The position numbers and the translations under genes are program-made. Positions 7,931 through 17,215 of a stretch of DNA of 64,000 bases are shown here, one piece after another. This DNA is from Streptacidiphilus albus JL83 (GTDB taxonomy: Bacteria; Actinomycetota; Actinomycetes; Streptomycetales; Streptomycetaceae): NCBI RefSeq assembly GCF_000744705.1, contig NZ_JQML01000001.1, positions 7,698,017 to 7,762,016 of the forward strand, read 5' to 3'. The notes beneath the pieces were generated by a model that was not told where the DNA came from, searched no databases, and was given only the letters and a program-made list of their open reading frames with translations. The stretch's first letter is position 1. Each line of letters begins with the position of its first letter.

Positions 7931-8932
7931 TTGCGCAGCAGACTCGTCTACCACGCCGTCGACTCCCACACGGAGGGCATGCCGACCCGGGTGGTCACCG
8001 GTGGGATCGGGGTCATCCCCGGTCGGACCATGGCCGACCGCCGGATCTACTTCATGGAGCACCTGGACCGGATCCGCACCCTGCTGATGTACGAGCCGCG
8101 CGGGCACAGCGCGATGAGCGGGGCGATCCTGCAGCCGCCGACCCGTCCCGACGCGGACTGGGGAGTGCTGTTCATCGAGGTCTCCGGCTGCCTGCCGATG
8201 TGCGGACACGGCACCATCGGTGTGGCCACCGTGCTGGTGGAGACCGGGATGGTGGAGGTGGTGGAGCCGGTCACCACGGTCCGGCTGGACACCCCGGCCG
8301 GGCTGGTGACGGTCGACGTCGCGGTCCAGGACGGCGCCGCCCGCTCGGTGACCATGCACAACGTCCCGGCGTTCTGTGAGCGGCTGGACGCGGCGGTCGA
8401 GGTCCCCGGTCTGGGCCGGGTCCGCTACGACCTCTCCTACGGCGGCAACTTCTACGCCGTGGTCAGGCTGGAGGAGTTGGGACTGCCGTTCGAGCAGGAG
8501 GCCGGGCGCCGGATCCTCGACGCCGGGCTCGCCGTGATGGCGGCGATCAACGACGCCGACGAACCGGTCCACCCGGAGGACGACCGGATCCACGGGGTCC
8601 ACCACGTCTACCTCGCCGCGCCGGGCTCGGACGCCCGGCACTCGCGGCACGCGATGGCGATCCACCCCGGCTACTTCGACCGCTCGCCCTGCGGTACCGG
8701 CACCTCCGCGCGGATGGCCCAGCTCCACGCCCGCGGCGAACTGCCGCTGCACCAGGACTTCCGCAACGACTCCTTCATCGGCTCCACCTTCACCGGGCGG
8801 CTGACCGGGACCGCCACGGTCGCCGACCGCCCGGCGGTGCTGCCCACCGTCACCGGCCGGGCCTGGATCACCGGCACCGCCCAGTACCTGCTCGACCCCA
8901 CCGACCCGTTCCCCGAAGGCTTCCTCCTCTGA
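7931..8932 (+). CDS. 4-hydroxyproline 2-epimerase (proline racemase family)
   Basis: A 333-residue proline racemase-family enzyme. Both catalytic cysteines are present, Cys91 in MCGHGTIG and Cys254 in SPCGTGTSA. This separates it from trans-3-hydroxyproline dehydratases, which have Ser or Thr at the first site. It converts trans-4-hydroxy-L-proline to cis-4-hydroxy-D-proline, the substrate of the dehydrogenase encoded upstream. The start is TTG 7931, with AGAAGGGGG about 10 bases before it; no other start fits the conserved beginning. The 114-base gap before it contains short CCGCAGC repeats. Confidence 0.9.
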   Translation: MRSRLVYHAVDSHTEGMPTRVVTGGIGVIPGRTMADRRIYFMEHLDRIRTLLMYEPRGHSAMSGAILQPPTRPDADWGVLFIEVSGCLPMCGHGTIGVATVLVETGMVEVVEPVTTVRLDTPAGLVTVDVAVQDGAARSVTMHNVPAFCERLDAAVEVPGLGRVRYDLSYGGNFYAVVRLEELGLPFEQEAGRRILDAGLAVMAAINDADEPVHPEDDRIHGVHHVYLAAPGSDARHSRHAMAIHPGYFDRSPCGTGTSARMAQLHARGELPLHQDFRNDSFIGSTFTGRLTGTATVADRPAVLPTVTGRAWITGTAQYLLDPTDPFPEGFLL

Positions 8933-8993
8933 GCACCGGTCACCCGGCCCTCGCGCAATGGTGCAGGATGATGTGGCGCAACGAGGAGGAGCC

Positions 8994-9674
8994 ATGAGTA
9001 TCGAGCCCCCGAGCGGTCTCAACCTGCCGTCCATGAACGAGCGGCGCAGCCTGCGGGAGCTGATCACGCATGAGCTGCGCGCCGCCCTGGTGGCGGGCAG
9101 ACTGCGGCCCGGGATCGTCTACTCCGCGCCGACGTTGGCGTCCGAGTTCGGTGTCTCGGCCACGCCGGTCCGCGAGGCGATGCTCGACCTGACCAAGGAG
9201 GGCCTGGTCGAGGTGGTGCGCAACAAGGGCTTCCGGATCGTCGGCCTCACCGACCAGGACCTGGACGACTTCACCGAGATCCGCGGGCTGATCGAGATCC
9301 CGGCGACCGTGCGGGTGGCCGCCGAGGCCACCGCCGAGCAGTTGGAGCCGCTGCGGCCGGTGGCCGCCGAGATCGTCGCGGCGGCCCGGTCCGGCGACCT
9401 GATCGCCTACGTCGAGGCGGACCGCCGGTTCCACCTCGGACTGCTGGCCTTCACCGGCAACCGGCACCTGGTCGAGACCGTCGGTGACCTGCGCAAGCGC
9501 TCCCGCCTCTACGGCCTCAACCAGTTGGCCGAGGCCGGCCGACTGGTCGCCTCGGCCGAGGAGCACGAGCAGCTGCTGGACCTGATGATCGCCAGGGACC
9601 TGCCCGGAGTGGAACAGGCGATCACCCGGCACCTCGGTCACGTGCGCTCGCTCTGGGCGAAGCCGCAGGACTGA
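8994..9674 (+). CDS. GntR family transcriptional regulator (FCD/FadR type)
   Basis: A 226-residue protein with an N-terminal winged helix (LRELITHELRAALVAGRLRPG...LASEFGVSATPVREAMLDLTKEGLVEV). A C-terminal helical FCD ligand domain carries metal-site histidines (ADRRFHLGLLAFTGNRHLVE, ITRHLGHV). I chose ATG 8994, just after GAGGAGGA, over an in-frame ATG at 8958 with no ribosome site. As last gene of the locus it most likely controls the hydroxyproline operon through the ATGTCACA palindromes, probably as a repressor released by a pathway metabolite. Confidence 0.88.
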   Translation: MSIEPPSGLNLPSMNERRSLRELITHELRAALVAGRLRPGIVYSAPTLASEFGVSATPVREAMLDLTKEGLVEVVRNKGFRIVGLTDQDLDDFTEIRGLIEIPATVRVAAEATAEQLEPLRPVAAEIVAAARSGDLIAYVEADRRFHLGLLAFTGNRHLVETVGDLRKRSRLYGLNQLAEAGRLVASAEEHEQLLDLMIARDLPGVEQAITRHLGHVRSLWAKPQD

Positions 9675-9912
9675 CCGTCCGACCTGGCCGGGCACGGCTG
9701 GGACGCCGAGGGCTGCACCCTGCGCGAGCGCGGCGCCGCCTACGGCCGCTCGATCAGTACCCCGCCCCAGACGGAGGAACGCTCCGGCAGCCTGATCTCG
9801 GCCGTACGCCGACCGCACGGCCAGCACGTTGACCGGGCGACGTCGAGAGCACCCGGCCGCTGAGCACTCGCGCGGGGGCACGCCGTGAGCCGGCAGCCCC
9901 CGGCGTGGGAAC

Positions 9913-9951
9913 GCCGGTGGGGAGCGCCCTGGTGCGGCGCTCCCCACCGGC
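9913..9951. terminator. Strong bidirectional hairpin
   Basis: A perfect 16-bp stem (9913-9928 with 9936-9951) has a 7-base loop. It sits between the convergent GntR and PGRP genes. The 238 bases between the GntR stop and this hairpin hold no gene that I can support. Confidence 0.82.
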
Positions 9952-9966
9952 GGTGGTGACTCGGGG

Positions 9967-12477
9967 TCAGTTCAGGGTGGCGATGGCGTCGGCCGTGACC
10001 GTGGGGCGGCCGGGGGTGCCGACGACCACGATGGTGATGGTGTGCCTCCCGGAGGCCGCCCAGGACTTGGTCCAGATCGCCTGCCGGTACAGCGTCGTGG
10101 CCGACTTCAGGTCGACCAGGGCGACCCGGGCGCCGTCGACGTAGATGTACGCCTGGCCCGACTTGGGAGTGCGGGCGGCGATCCAGGCCACCGACCTTCC
10201 GGTGAAGGTCCAGCTGACGGAGGCGCCCTTGGCGCTCGAACTGTACGCGTAGCCGCCCAGGTTGTTGCCGTTGTAGCCCCTTGACCAGCTGCCCTTGCGG
10301 GTGGTCGAGGTCTCCTGGACCAGGTTGACGGCGCGGCCCACCCAGGCGGTGGCGGTGTTGCCGGCCGCGTCGGAGGCGCGCAGCCCGAACCAGTCGGTGC
10401 GGCCGGGGGTGGTGGCCGTCGCCCAGCTGGTGGTCGTCGGGCCGAAGAGCGTGCCGGCCGGGTCGATGGAGAGCACCGAGGCCAGCGCGTTGTTGTCGGC
10501 GGCCCTCCAGCCCAGGACGACCGGCACGGCCGAGTTGCTGACGGTGCCGGTGCGCAGCGCCAGCGCCGGTGCGGTGGTGAAGACCGGCGGGGTGGTGTCA
10601 CCGACCAGGGCGATCGGCGCGGACGTGGTCCGGGCGCCGGTGAGGTGGGTGGCGACGACGGTGACGATGTGCCGACCCGCACCGACGGTGATGGCGGCGG
10701 AGGTCGCCAGGCCGCCGGTGTGCGCGACCGCCTTGCCGTCGACCAGGACGTCGAAGCCGGCGATCACCTGGCCGGGGGTGGCCGTGGTCCAACTGACCGT
10801 GGCCGGGCCCCTGGTGTAGAACGCGCTGGCGGACCTGCCCGCGCCGCCGGTGATGTTGGTGATGGCCAGGCCGGTCACCGGCCCTGCGGCGTAGGAGCGG
10901 ATCGCGGGCAGGTCGTCGTAGAGCTGGTTGCCGGGGCAGTCGGTGGCGAAGCCGTCGCGGTGGCCGGAGACGGCGTGCAGGGTGACCTGCTGGCCGGCCT
11001 GGAACTTGTTGCCGCTGCCGGCGTAGGTGCCGCCCTCGGTGAGCACGCCGGTGCCGGTCACCGGGTTGGTCCCGCTCATGCCCAGCTTCCAGGCGGCCAG
11101 GTCGGCGATCGCGCCGAGCATCGCCTTGCTCGGCGTCGCGCCCGGGACGCTGCCGTCCTTGGAGTCGCCACCGCTCAGGTCGGTGTAGGTGCCCATGGCG
11201 GCGATGCCCATGCTGTTGGTGTTCATGCCGTAGGTCTGCGCACCGACCACCGGCAGGGCCGCACCGCCGAAGCGGCCCTCGAAGATGTCGCCGCACTTGT
11301 CGACGAGGAAGTTGTAGCCGATGTCCCGCCAGCCCTCGACCTGGACGTGGTACGCGTAGATGCTGCGCACGATGGCGGGTGACTGCGCGCAGGTGTAGCT
11401 GTTGGTGTCGTCCGTGTGGTGGACGAAGACGACCTTGACCGCCGTTCCGTAGTCGGGGTAGCCCGACTCACGGGTGCACTCGTTGGCGCCCCACTGCGCG
11501 CGGGTGATGATCGGGGGCGTCGCGATGCTCGACACCGTCTGGACGGGCATCGGGCTGGGGGCGGTCTGCGTCGATGCGGGCGCGGTCGAGGCCGAGCCGC
11601 AGGAGGGGTACGCCTGGGCCAGGGTCGGCAGCTGCGTCGGCCAGGGGGCCGCGCTGGTCGACGGCGAGGCCGAGGCGCCGGTCGAGCCGGTGGCGGTCGG
11701 GGCGTCCGTCGCGCTGCCGGAGCCGGACGGCGAGGCCGAGGCGGAGGCAGTGGGGGAGTCGGTGGCGCCGTCGCTCGGCGAGTCCGAGGCGGAGGCGCCG
11801 GCGCCGTCGCTCGGCGAGACCGCCGGGTCCGCCGAGCCGGAGGCGGACGGGGCCGCCGCCGCGCTGCTGCTCGCCGAGGCGCCGCTGGAGGGGGTGTCGT
11901 CCATCGCGTAGCCCACCGGGGCCGTGACGTCGGTGGTGCTCGCGCTGCCCGGGTCCACGAGATCGACCGCGAGCCCGGCGGGGACGGCGGGTATGCCCTT
12001 GGTGGACACCACCCGCACCTGGACGCCGTTGGAGGGGCCGACCCAGCGCGGGTCGGTGCCGCCGCGCACGCCCGGGCGCAGGTCGGCGGCGTCCGGGGTG
12101 TCGTCGTCCGTGCCGAGGGCCTGCCAGTCGGTCCACTGGCCGCTCTGGGACGACCGGGTGCGGACCTCGACCGTGCCGCCCAGCGTGGCGCTGACGCTGT
12201 TCCAGGTGACGCCGAGCGAGCTGAAGGACTTGGTGGAGCGGGCCGGGAGCTCCACGGTGCCGTCGGCGGACCGGCTCAGCGCCAGTGCCTGCACCGAGGT
12301 CTTGATCGGACCGGCCGCCTCGGCCCCGGCGGAACCGGATCCCGCGTGCACCAGTACGGCGACGCCCGCCCCGGCGACCAGCACCGCACCGGCCGTCGTC
12401 AACGCCCGTGCCTTCAGGCCGCGAGCCTTCGCGGCTCTGTGCCGGCTCCCGCGTCTGTCCTGCTGTTCCTCGTTCAT
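9967..12477 (-). CDS. Secreted peptidoglycan recognition protein (N-acetylmuramoyl-L-alanine amidase, PGRP/amidase_2)
   Basis: I place the start at ATG 12477, preceded by GAGGAGGGG, giving 836 residues. An Arg-rich N-terminus and one hydrophobic segment (about 26-45, AGAVLVAGAGVAVLV) indicate export. A beta-rich domain, a long Ser/Ala/Pro/Thr linker (about 195-290) and the PGRP domain (RAQWGANECTRE) follow. Zinc-ligand positions are visible as the His of VFVHHTD, the His of SGHRDG and the Cys of TDCPGN. The C-terminal third has Ig-like and FN3-like beta domains. It likely cleaves the amide bond between MurNAc and L-Ala in the wall. Actinomycete members are larger than phage or animal PGRPs, as here. 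Confidence 0.9.
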   Translation of the reverse strand: MNEEQQDRRGSRHRAAKARGLKARALTTAGAVLVAGAGVAVLVHAGSGSAGAEAAGPIKTSVQALALSRSADGTVELPARSTKSFSSLGVTWNSVSATLGGTVEVRTRSSQSGQWTDWQALGTDDDTPDAADLRPGVRGGTDPRWVGPSNGVQVRVVSTKGIPAVPAGLAVDLVDPGSASTTDVTAPVGYAMDDTPSSGASASSSAAAAPSASGSADPAVSPSDGAGASASDSPSDGATDSPTASASASPSGSGSATDAPTATGSTGASASPSTSAAPWPTQLPTLAQAYPSCGSASTAPASTQTAPSPMPVQTVSSIATPPIITRAQWGANECTRESGYPDYGTAVKVVFVHHTDDTNSYTCAQSPAIVRSIYAYHVQVEGWRDIGYNFLVDKCGDIFEGRFGGAALPVVGAQTYGMNTNSMGIAAMGTYTDLSGGDSKDGSVPGATPSKAMLGAIADLAAWKLGMSGTNPVTGTGVLTEGGTYAGSGNKFQAGQQVTLHAVSGHRDGFATDCPGNQLYDDLPAIRSYAAGPVTGLAITNITGGAGRSASAFYTRGPATVSWTTATPGQVIAGFDVLVDGKAVAHTGGLATSAAITVGAGRHIVTVVATHLTGARTTSAPIALVGDTTPPVFTTAPALALRTGTVSNSAVPVVLGWRAADNNALASVLSIDPAGTLFGPTTTSWATATTPGRTDWFGLRASDAAGNTATAWVGRAVNLVQETSTTRKGSWSRGYNGNNLGGYAYSSSAKGASVSWTFTGRSVAWIAARTPKSGQAYIYVDGARVALVDLKSATTLYRQAIWTKSWAASGRHTITIVVVGTPGRPTVTADAIATLN

Positions 12478-12682
12478 GCCCCTCCTCGGCAGGATGAAAA
12501 AACGTTTCACCGGTTCCGTGCCGACTGTGGGGCATGGGTGAGAACCTGGCGTGAAACAGGGGAAGGCTATCCCACCTGCGAAGTCGTCCTTCGGTCGCGT
12601 CCCCGCAGAGCGCGTTCTTACCTTTGCAGGGCCACCGCGCCGTGCCGGAATAGCCTTCCGCCGCACGGCGTTTGACCACCTC

Positions 12683-13639
12683 ATGACGGAATACACGGCA
12701 TACGGCTTCACCACCTACGGCGGACCCGAGCAGCAGGAGTACCTGAGCCTCCCGCTGCCGGCGGCGGGCCCGGGGCAGCTGCTGGTCGAGGTGCGGGCGG
12801 CCGGGGTGAACCCGGGGGACTGGAAGGTGCGCTCCGGGCTCACCGCGAAGCCCTCGGCGCCCGCCGCGCCCACCGCCGGCGCGCCCGCCGCCGACCTGCC
12901 CGGCGTCCTCGGCCGGGAGGCCGCCGGCGTCGTCCGGGCGGTCGGACCCGGGGTGACCGGATTCGCGGTCGGGGACGAGGTGTTCGGGACCACCGACCCG
13001 GCCTTCGGCGGATACGCCGAGTACACCGTGCTGGCCGCGGCGCAGGCGGCGCACAAGCCGCCACAGGTCGGGTTCGAGCAGGCGTCCGTGCTCACGGTGG
13101 CGGCCGGCACCGCCTATGACGCGCTGCACGCGCTGGACCTGGAGCAGGGCCGGACGCTGCTCGTCAACGGTGTCGGCGGAGGCGTCGGCGTGGCGGTGGC
13201 GCAGCTCGCCCGGGCCCGGGGCATCACCGTGGTCGGCACCGCCAGTGAGAGCAAGCGCCCGCTGGTCGAGTCGCTCGGGGTGACGCTGGTGCCCCGTGGT
13301 GAGGGAGTGCTGGAGCGGCTGCGCCGACAACTGCCGCAGGGAACCGCCGACGCGCTGCTCGACCTGGTCGGCGGGGACTCGCTGCGCGAACTGGCCACTC
13401 TGGTCACCGACCGTGCCAGGTTGCTCAGTTGCGCCGACAAGCCGTTGGCCGCCGAGCTGGGCGGCGGGGAGGTGCCGCGTCGCCGGACGACCGCGGTCTA
13501 CACCGAGGTGGCCCGACTGGTCGCCGACGGCGAGCTCGATCCCCAGGTCGCGGTACGGCCGTTCGCGGAGGCGGGCGCCGCGCTGGCCGAGGTGGAGGCA
13601 GGACACGCCCAGGGGAAGGTCGCACTGCGGATCCCCTGA
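12683..13639 (+). CDS. NADP-dependent quinone oxidoreductase / zinc-independent alcohol dehydrogenase family
   Basis: A 318-residue MDR-superfamily protein with the GroES-like domain (VEVRAAGVNPGDWKVRSG) and a Rossmann domain with the cofactor motif VNGVGGGVGVAVAQLA. The structural zinc cysteines of classical alcohol dehydrogenases are absent, which fits the quinone oxidoreductase branch. I chose ATG 12683 (MTEYTAYGF) because the conserved family start begins there. It is divergent from the PGRP gene. Substrate unknown. Confidence 0.85.
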   Translation: MTEYTAYGFTTYGGPEQQEYLSLPLPAAGPGQLLVEVRAAGVNPGDWKVRSGLTAKPSAPAAPTAGAPAADLPGVLGREAAGVVRAVGPGVTGFAVGDEVFGTTDPAFGGYAEYTVLAAAQAAHKPPQVGFEQASVLTVAAGTAYDALHALDLEQGRTLLVNGVGGGVGVAVAQLARARGITVVGTASESKRPLVESLGVTLVPRGEGVLERLRRQLPQGTADALLDLVGGDSLRELATLVTDRARLLSCADKPLAAELGGGEVPRRRTTAVYTEVARLVADGELDPQVAVRPFAEAGAALAEVEAGHAQGKVALRIP

Positions 13640-13862
13640 GCGGTCGACGCTGCGGAACGTCGGTCCGCTCGGCGGTGGCGGTTGCGGTTGCGGTAGGGGA
13701 CGGCGCGGAGGGACGGCGCGGAGCCTGGTCCGGAGCAGGGGCGTCCGTATCCTGATGCCGACGCCCGGACCAGTGACCACCGAGGCGATCTGCGTTCCGG
13801 GTGCGGCGCGGTGCGGCGCGCCGCGAGGTGACGTGATGTGGATCGTCCGGGAAGGAGAGCAC

Positions 13863-14276
13863 GTGCCCAAGACGACGGCTGAGAAGCTCGGGATCAAGCC
13901 CGGATCGACGCTGAGGCTGATCAACGCACCGGACGACGACGGGGTGGTGCTGCTCGGGGGGCTGCCGGACGGCGTGACCCTGGAGCCGGACGACGGCGGT
14001 GCGGTCGAGGTGGTGGTGCTGTTCGCGCACGACACCGGGGAACTGCACCGGTTCGCGCCCTCGGCGCTGGCGGCGGCGGGGGAGCAGGGCAAGGTCTGGA
14101 TCGCCTACCGCAAGGGCAATGTGTCCGACCTGGCCCGCGACACGCTGATGCCGGCCCTGGTCGACCTGGGCTGGCACGGGGTCTCACTCGTCTCGGTCGA
14201 CGCGACCTGGTCGGCGGCCCGCTTCCGCCCGCTCGACCGGATCCGCCGGTCGGCCCGCCCTTCGGGCGCGGCCTGA
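13863..14276 (+). CDS. DUF3052 family protein
   Basis: A 137-residue protein starting at GTG 13863 after GGAAGGAGAG. It begins KTTAEKLGIKPGSTLRLINAP and continues with VVVLFAHDTGEL, KVWIAYRKGNVSDL and VSVDATWSAARFRPLDR. These are the conserved blocks of DUF3052 proteins, common in actinobacteria and without a known activity. Frames upstream of 13863 are open but not conserved. The gene appears monocistronic, with a large hairpin following. Confidence 0.8.
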   Translation: MPKTTAEKLGIKPGSTLRLINAPDDDGVVLLGGLPDGVTLEPDDGGAVEVVVLFAHDTGELHRFAPSALAAAGEQGKVWIAYRKGNVSDLARDTLMPALVDLGWHGVSLVSVDATWSAARFRPLDRIRRSARPSGAA

Positions 14277-14320
14277 AGCGCGGAGCGGCCCGGTAGGTGC
14301 CGGTGACCCCCCGCAGACGC

Positions 14321-14380
14321 CGGTGGCCCCGCAGCGTAGCGGTCGGCGCCAAGGGCGCCGACCCGGCTGCGGGGCCACCG
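14321..14380. terminator. Nested bidirectional hairpin
   Basis: An outer perfect 15-bp stem (14321-14335 with 14366-14380) encloses a second perfect 9-bp hairpin (14342-14350 with 14354-14362). It lies between the convergent DUF3052 and GAPDH genes, so it should stop transcripts from both sides. Confidence 0.8.
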
Positions 14381-14402
14381 GGAATGCTGGAAAAGCAGCA
14401 GG

Positions 14403-15866
14403 TCAGGCCGGGGTCGAGGACTTCTGGACCCGGTTCGGGTAGGTCGGGTACTCCACCCCGGAGACGTGCTGGACGACCCGGATCACCTGGCAGGAGTAGC
14501 CGAACTCGTTGTCGTACCAGAGGTAGAGGATGGCGTTGTCGCCCTCGACCTTGGTGGCTCCGGCATCGACGATCGAGGCGTGGCGCGAGCCGATGAAGTC
14601 GCTCGACACCGCGTCGGGAGCGGTGATGAAGTCGATCTGCCGCTTGAGCGGCGAGGTCAGCGACACGTCGCGGAGGTAGTCGAGCACCTCCTCGCGGGTC
14701 GTCTCCCGGGCGAGCTGCAGGTTGAGGATCGCGATCGAGACGTCCGGCACCGGGACCCGGATCGAGCTGCCGGTGATCTTCGCCTTGAGGTCGGGCAGCG
14801 CCTTGGAGACGGCCGAGGCGGCGCCGGTCTCGGTGATGACCATGTTGAGCGGGGCGGAACGGCCACGGCGGTCGGCGCTGTGGTAGTTGTCCAGCAGGTT
14901 CTGGTCATTGGTGAACGAGTGGACGGTCTCCACGTGGCCGCGCAGAACGCCGTACTCGTCCGCCATCGCCTTCAGCGGCGGGACGATCGCGTTGGTGGTG
15001 CAGGACGCGCAGGACAGGATCTGCTCGTCCGGCTTGATCGTGTCGTGGTTGACGCCGTGCACGATGTTGGGCACGTCGCCCTTGCCGGGCGCGGTCAGGA
15101 CCACCTTGGCGATGCCGGGGCGGAGGTGCTTCGACAGGCCCTCGCGGTCGCGCCACCGGCCGGTGTTGTCGATGAGGATGGCCTCGTTGATGCCGTACGC
15201 CGTGTAGTCGACCGTCGTCGGGTCGTCGGAGTAGATCACGGTGATCTCGTGGCCATTGGCGATGATCTTGTTGTTCGCCTCGTCGACCGTGATCGTGCCG
15301 TGGAACTGGCCGTGGATGGAGTCGCGGCGCAGCAGCGAGGCGCGCTTCACGATGTCCTCGGCGCCGCCGTTGCGCACGACGATGGCACGCAGCCGCAGGC
15401 CGTTGCCGGAGCCGGCCTTCTCGATCAGCAGTCGGGCCAGCAGCCGGCCGATGCGACCGAAGCCGTAGAGCACGACATCCCGCGACTCGCGGCGCTCCAC
15501 CTTGTTGGCCCCGGTGGCGCCGACGACGGCCTCGGCGGTGAAGTCCGCCACCGAGAGCCCACGGTCGTCGGTCTTGTACAGCGCGGCGAGCATGCCGATG
15601 TCGATCTGGGAAGGGCCGAGGTCGATCGCGGTGAGCGCCTGCAGGAACGGCAGGGTCTCGGTGACCGAGAGCTCCTCGCCGGCGATCTGGCGGGCGAACC
15701 GGTGCGTCTTGAGGATGCTGACCACCGACTTGTTCACCAGGGAGCGGCTGTGCAGAAGGACGGTGACGTCCCTCTCACGTTGCAGTCTCCCGATGATCGG
15801 GATCATCGACTCCGCGATCTCTTCGCGCTTCATCCAGTTCGTGAACACGTCGTCATTGACAGTCAC
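14403..15866 (-). CDS. gap: Glyceraldehyde-3-phosphate dehydrogenase, long form
   Basis: A 487-residue GAPDH of the long actinobacterial type, with about 125 extra N-terminal residues (EEIAESMIPIIGRLQRE...GPSQIDIGMLAALYK) before the Rossmann motif YGFGRIGRLLARLL. The catalytic cysteine lies in SCASCTTNAIVPPL and the substrate site in WYDNEFGYSCQV. It oxidises glyceraldehyde-3-phosphate in glycolysis or runs in reverse in gluconeogenesis. I prefer GTG 15866 (product begins MTVNDDVF), as in homologues I recall. An in-frame TTG at 15881 with AGGA upstream is an alternative and would add 5 residues. Confidence 0.92.
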   Translation of the reverse strand: MTVNDDVFTNWMKREEIAESMIPIIGRLQRERDVTVLLHSRSLVNKSVVSILKTHRFARQIAGEELSVTETLPFLQALTAIDLGPSQIDIGMLAALYKTDDRGLSVADFTAEAVVGATGANKVERRESRDVVLYGFGRIGRLLARLLIEKAGSGNGLRLRAIVVRNGGAEDIVKRASLLRRDSIHGQFHGTITVDEANNKIIANGHEITVIYSDDPTTVDYTAYGINEAILIDNTGRWRDREGLSKHLRPGIAKVVLTAPGKGDVPNIVHGVNHDTIKPDEQILSCASCTTNAIVPPLKAMADEYGVLRGHVETVHSFTNDQNLLDNYHSADRRGRSAPLNMVITETGAASAVSKALPDLKAKITGSSIRVPVPDVSIAILNLQLARETTREEVLDYLRDVSLTSPLKRQIDFITAPDAVSSDFIGSRHASIVDAGATKVEGDNAILYLWYDNEFGYSCQVIRVVQHVSGVEYPTYPNRVQKSSTPA

Positions 15867-15897
15867 AAGTCCATCTTTCAAGCTAGGTGTTCCTCAC

Positions 15898-15903
15898 ATA
15901 ATA
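15898..15903 (-). promoter_or_regulatory. Probable -10 box of the gap gene
   Basis: On the minus strand the hexamer TATTAT lies 32 bases before GTG 15866, in an otherwise very GC-rich stretch. A good -35 box is not evident, so the assignment rests on AT content and position only. Confidence 0.4.
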
Positions 15904-16039
15904 GCTTTCGCGCGCCTTGATCCATCCGGCGGCCCTGCCCGGAGCGCGCTCGCCCGCCGCGCGGACGCCCTGCTCACGCGGGTACCGGACGTCGATGGAC
16001 CCCTCGGCCGAAGCACGCGGCCGGTCGTCGCGGCCGCCG

Positions 16040-16873
16040 TCAGGACTCTTTGACGATCTTGTTGGTGCAGGCGCCGATCCCGGCGACCTCGGTGACCACG
16101 GTCTGTCCGGCGACCAGGTACTCCTTCGGGTCACGGGCGTGGCCGACCCCGGCCGGCGTGCCGGTGGCGATCAGGTCGCCGGGGCGCAGCGTGATGACGG
16201 TGGAGATGTAGCGAACCAGCGCGACCGGGTCGAACAGCAGCGTGCCGGTGTCGTCCTGCTGCTTCACCTGCCCGTCGACCAGGGTCCGGATCGCGAGCGC
16301 GGGACGGACGCCGCCGACCTCGTCGGGGGTGACCACGTAGGGGCCGACCGGGGTGGAGGAGTCCCAGATCTTGCCCTGGGTCCACTCGACGGTGCGGAAC
16401 TGCCAGTCGCGCACCGAGACGTCGTTCATGACGGTGAAGCCGGCGATCGCCTCGGCGGCCTGCTCCGCCGTGGCGCGGCGCACCTCCCGGCCGACCACCA
16501 CGACCAGCTCGGCCTCCCAGTCCAGCGCGTCGGTCTCGGCCGGCTCGACGATGTCGTCGTTGGCCCCGGTCAGGGTGTCGGCGAACTTCGGAAAGAGCGT
16601 CGGGTGGGCCGGCAGCTCGCGGCCCATCTCCTCGATGTGGTTCCGGTAGTTGTGGCCGACGCAGACCACCTTCGAGGGGTTGGGCACGACCGGCGCGAAG
16701 TCGGCGCCCGCCACGGGGTAGGTGGTCTCCCCCCGGACGGCGGCGGCCTTGGCCTGCCAGTCGGGGTCGGCGAAGAGCCCGCCCAGGTCGGCGTGGCCGA
16801 GGTCGACGAGGGTGTCGCCGTCGAGGCGCACCGCGCGGGTGCCGTCGGCGGTACGGATGGTGGCGAGCTTCAT
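16040..16873 (-). CDS. Fumarylacetoacetate hydrolase family protein
   Basis: A 277-residue protein starting at ATG 16873 after AAGGA. It has the FAH-fold motifs VCVGHNYRNHIEEMGRELP, DWEAELVVVVGREV (metal-binding Glu), FTVMNDVSVRDWQ and PGDLIATGTPAGVGHARDP. Family members are 2-keto-3-deoxy-acid hydratases, acylpyruvate hydrolases or oxaloacetate decarboxylases using Mg2+. The specific reaction cannot be read from sequence. The gene seems monocistronic. Confidence 0.88.
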   Translation of the reverse strand: MKLATIRTADGTRAVRLDGDTLVDLGHADLGGLFADPDWQAKAAAVRGETTYPVAGADFAPVVPNPSKVVCVGHNYRNHIEEMGRELPAHPTLFPKFADTLTGANDDIVEPAETDALDWEAELVVVVGREVRRATAEQAAEAIAGFTVMNDVSVRDWQFRTVEWTQGKIWDSSTPVGPYVVTPDEVGGVRPALAIRTLVDGQVKQQDDTGTLLFDPVALVRYISTVITLRPGDLIATGTPAGVGHARDPKEYLVAGQTVVTEVAGIGACTNKIVKES

Positions 16874-17166
16874 CGGGTGTCCTTCTGGGTTCGGTGGAGC
16901 CGCAGCGCCCCGAAGACCGGGGCGTCGGAGGAACGGAGGCGGTCGAGGGCGCCCGAGTCGGAGTCGCTCGTCCCCGCCTCGGACCTGGCGGAGAAATGCT
17001 CCCAGAGCCGGCCCGGATCCGCAGGCGGCGCTGCGCGCTGAACCGGGGGCCGCGCACGCCGTCATGGCCCACTGCTGCCGGGCACTCGCCATGGGTCACG
17101 GCGAAGCGCCTTCCTTCCCCGAACGCTTGTCAGCTGCGGCTTCTGGGCGCGTCATGTCGCGCTGGG

Positions 17167-17209
17167 CGCGCCGAACACCCGCCGACCCGGGCGGCGGGTG
17201 TTCGGCGCG
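17167..17209 (-). terminator. Strong hairpin after the DeoR remnant
   Basis: A perfect 17-bp stem (17167-17183 with 17193-17209) has a 9-base loop and lies 6 bases beyond the stop of the DeoR-like reading frame. The remainder of the 342-base gap (16874-17215) holds nothing I recognise apart from the upstream region of the FAH gene. Confidence 0.8.
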
Positions 17210-17215
17210 GCGCCG

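Noticed and set aside
9675..9912. Possible gene or gene remnant between GntR and PGRP genes
   Set aside because: No frame gives a recognisable domain and none has a convincing start with ribosome site.
12500..12560. GTTTCAC and GTGAAAC inverted pair upstream of the PGRP gene
   Set aside because: The arms are 7 bases long and over 40 bases apart. This could be chance, and no regulator is linked.
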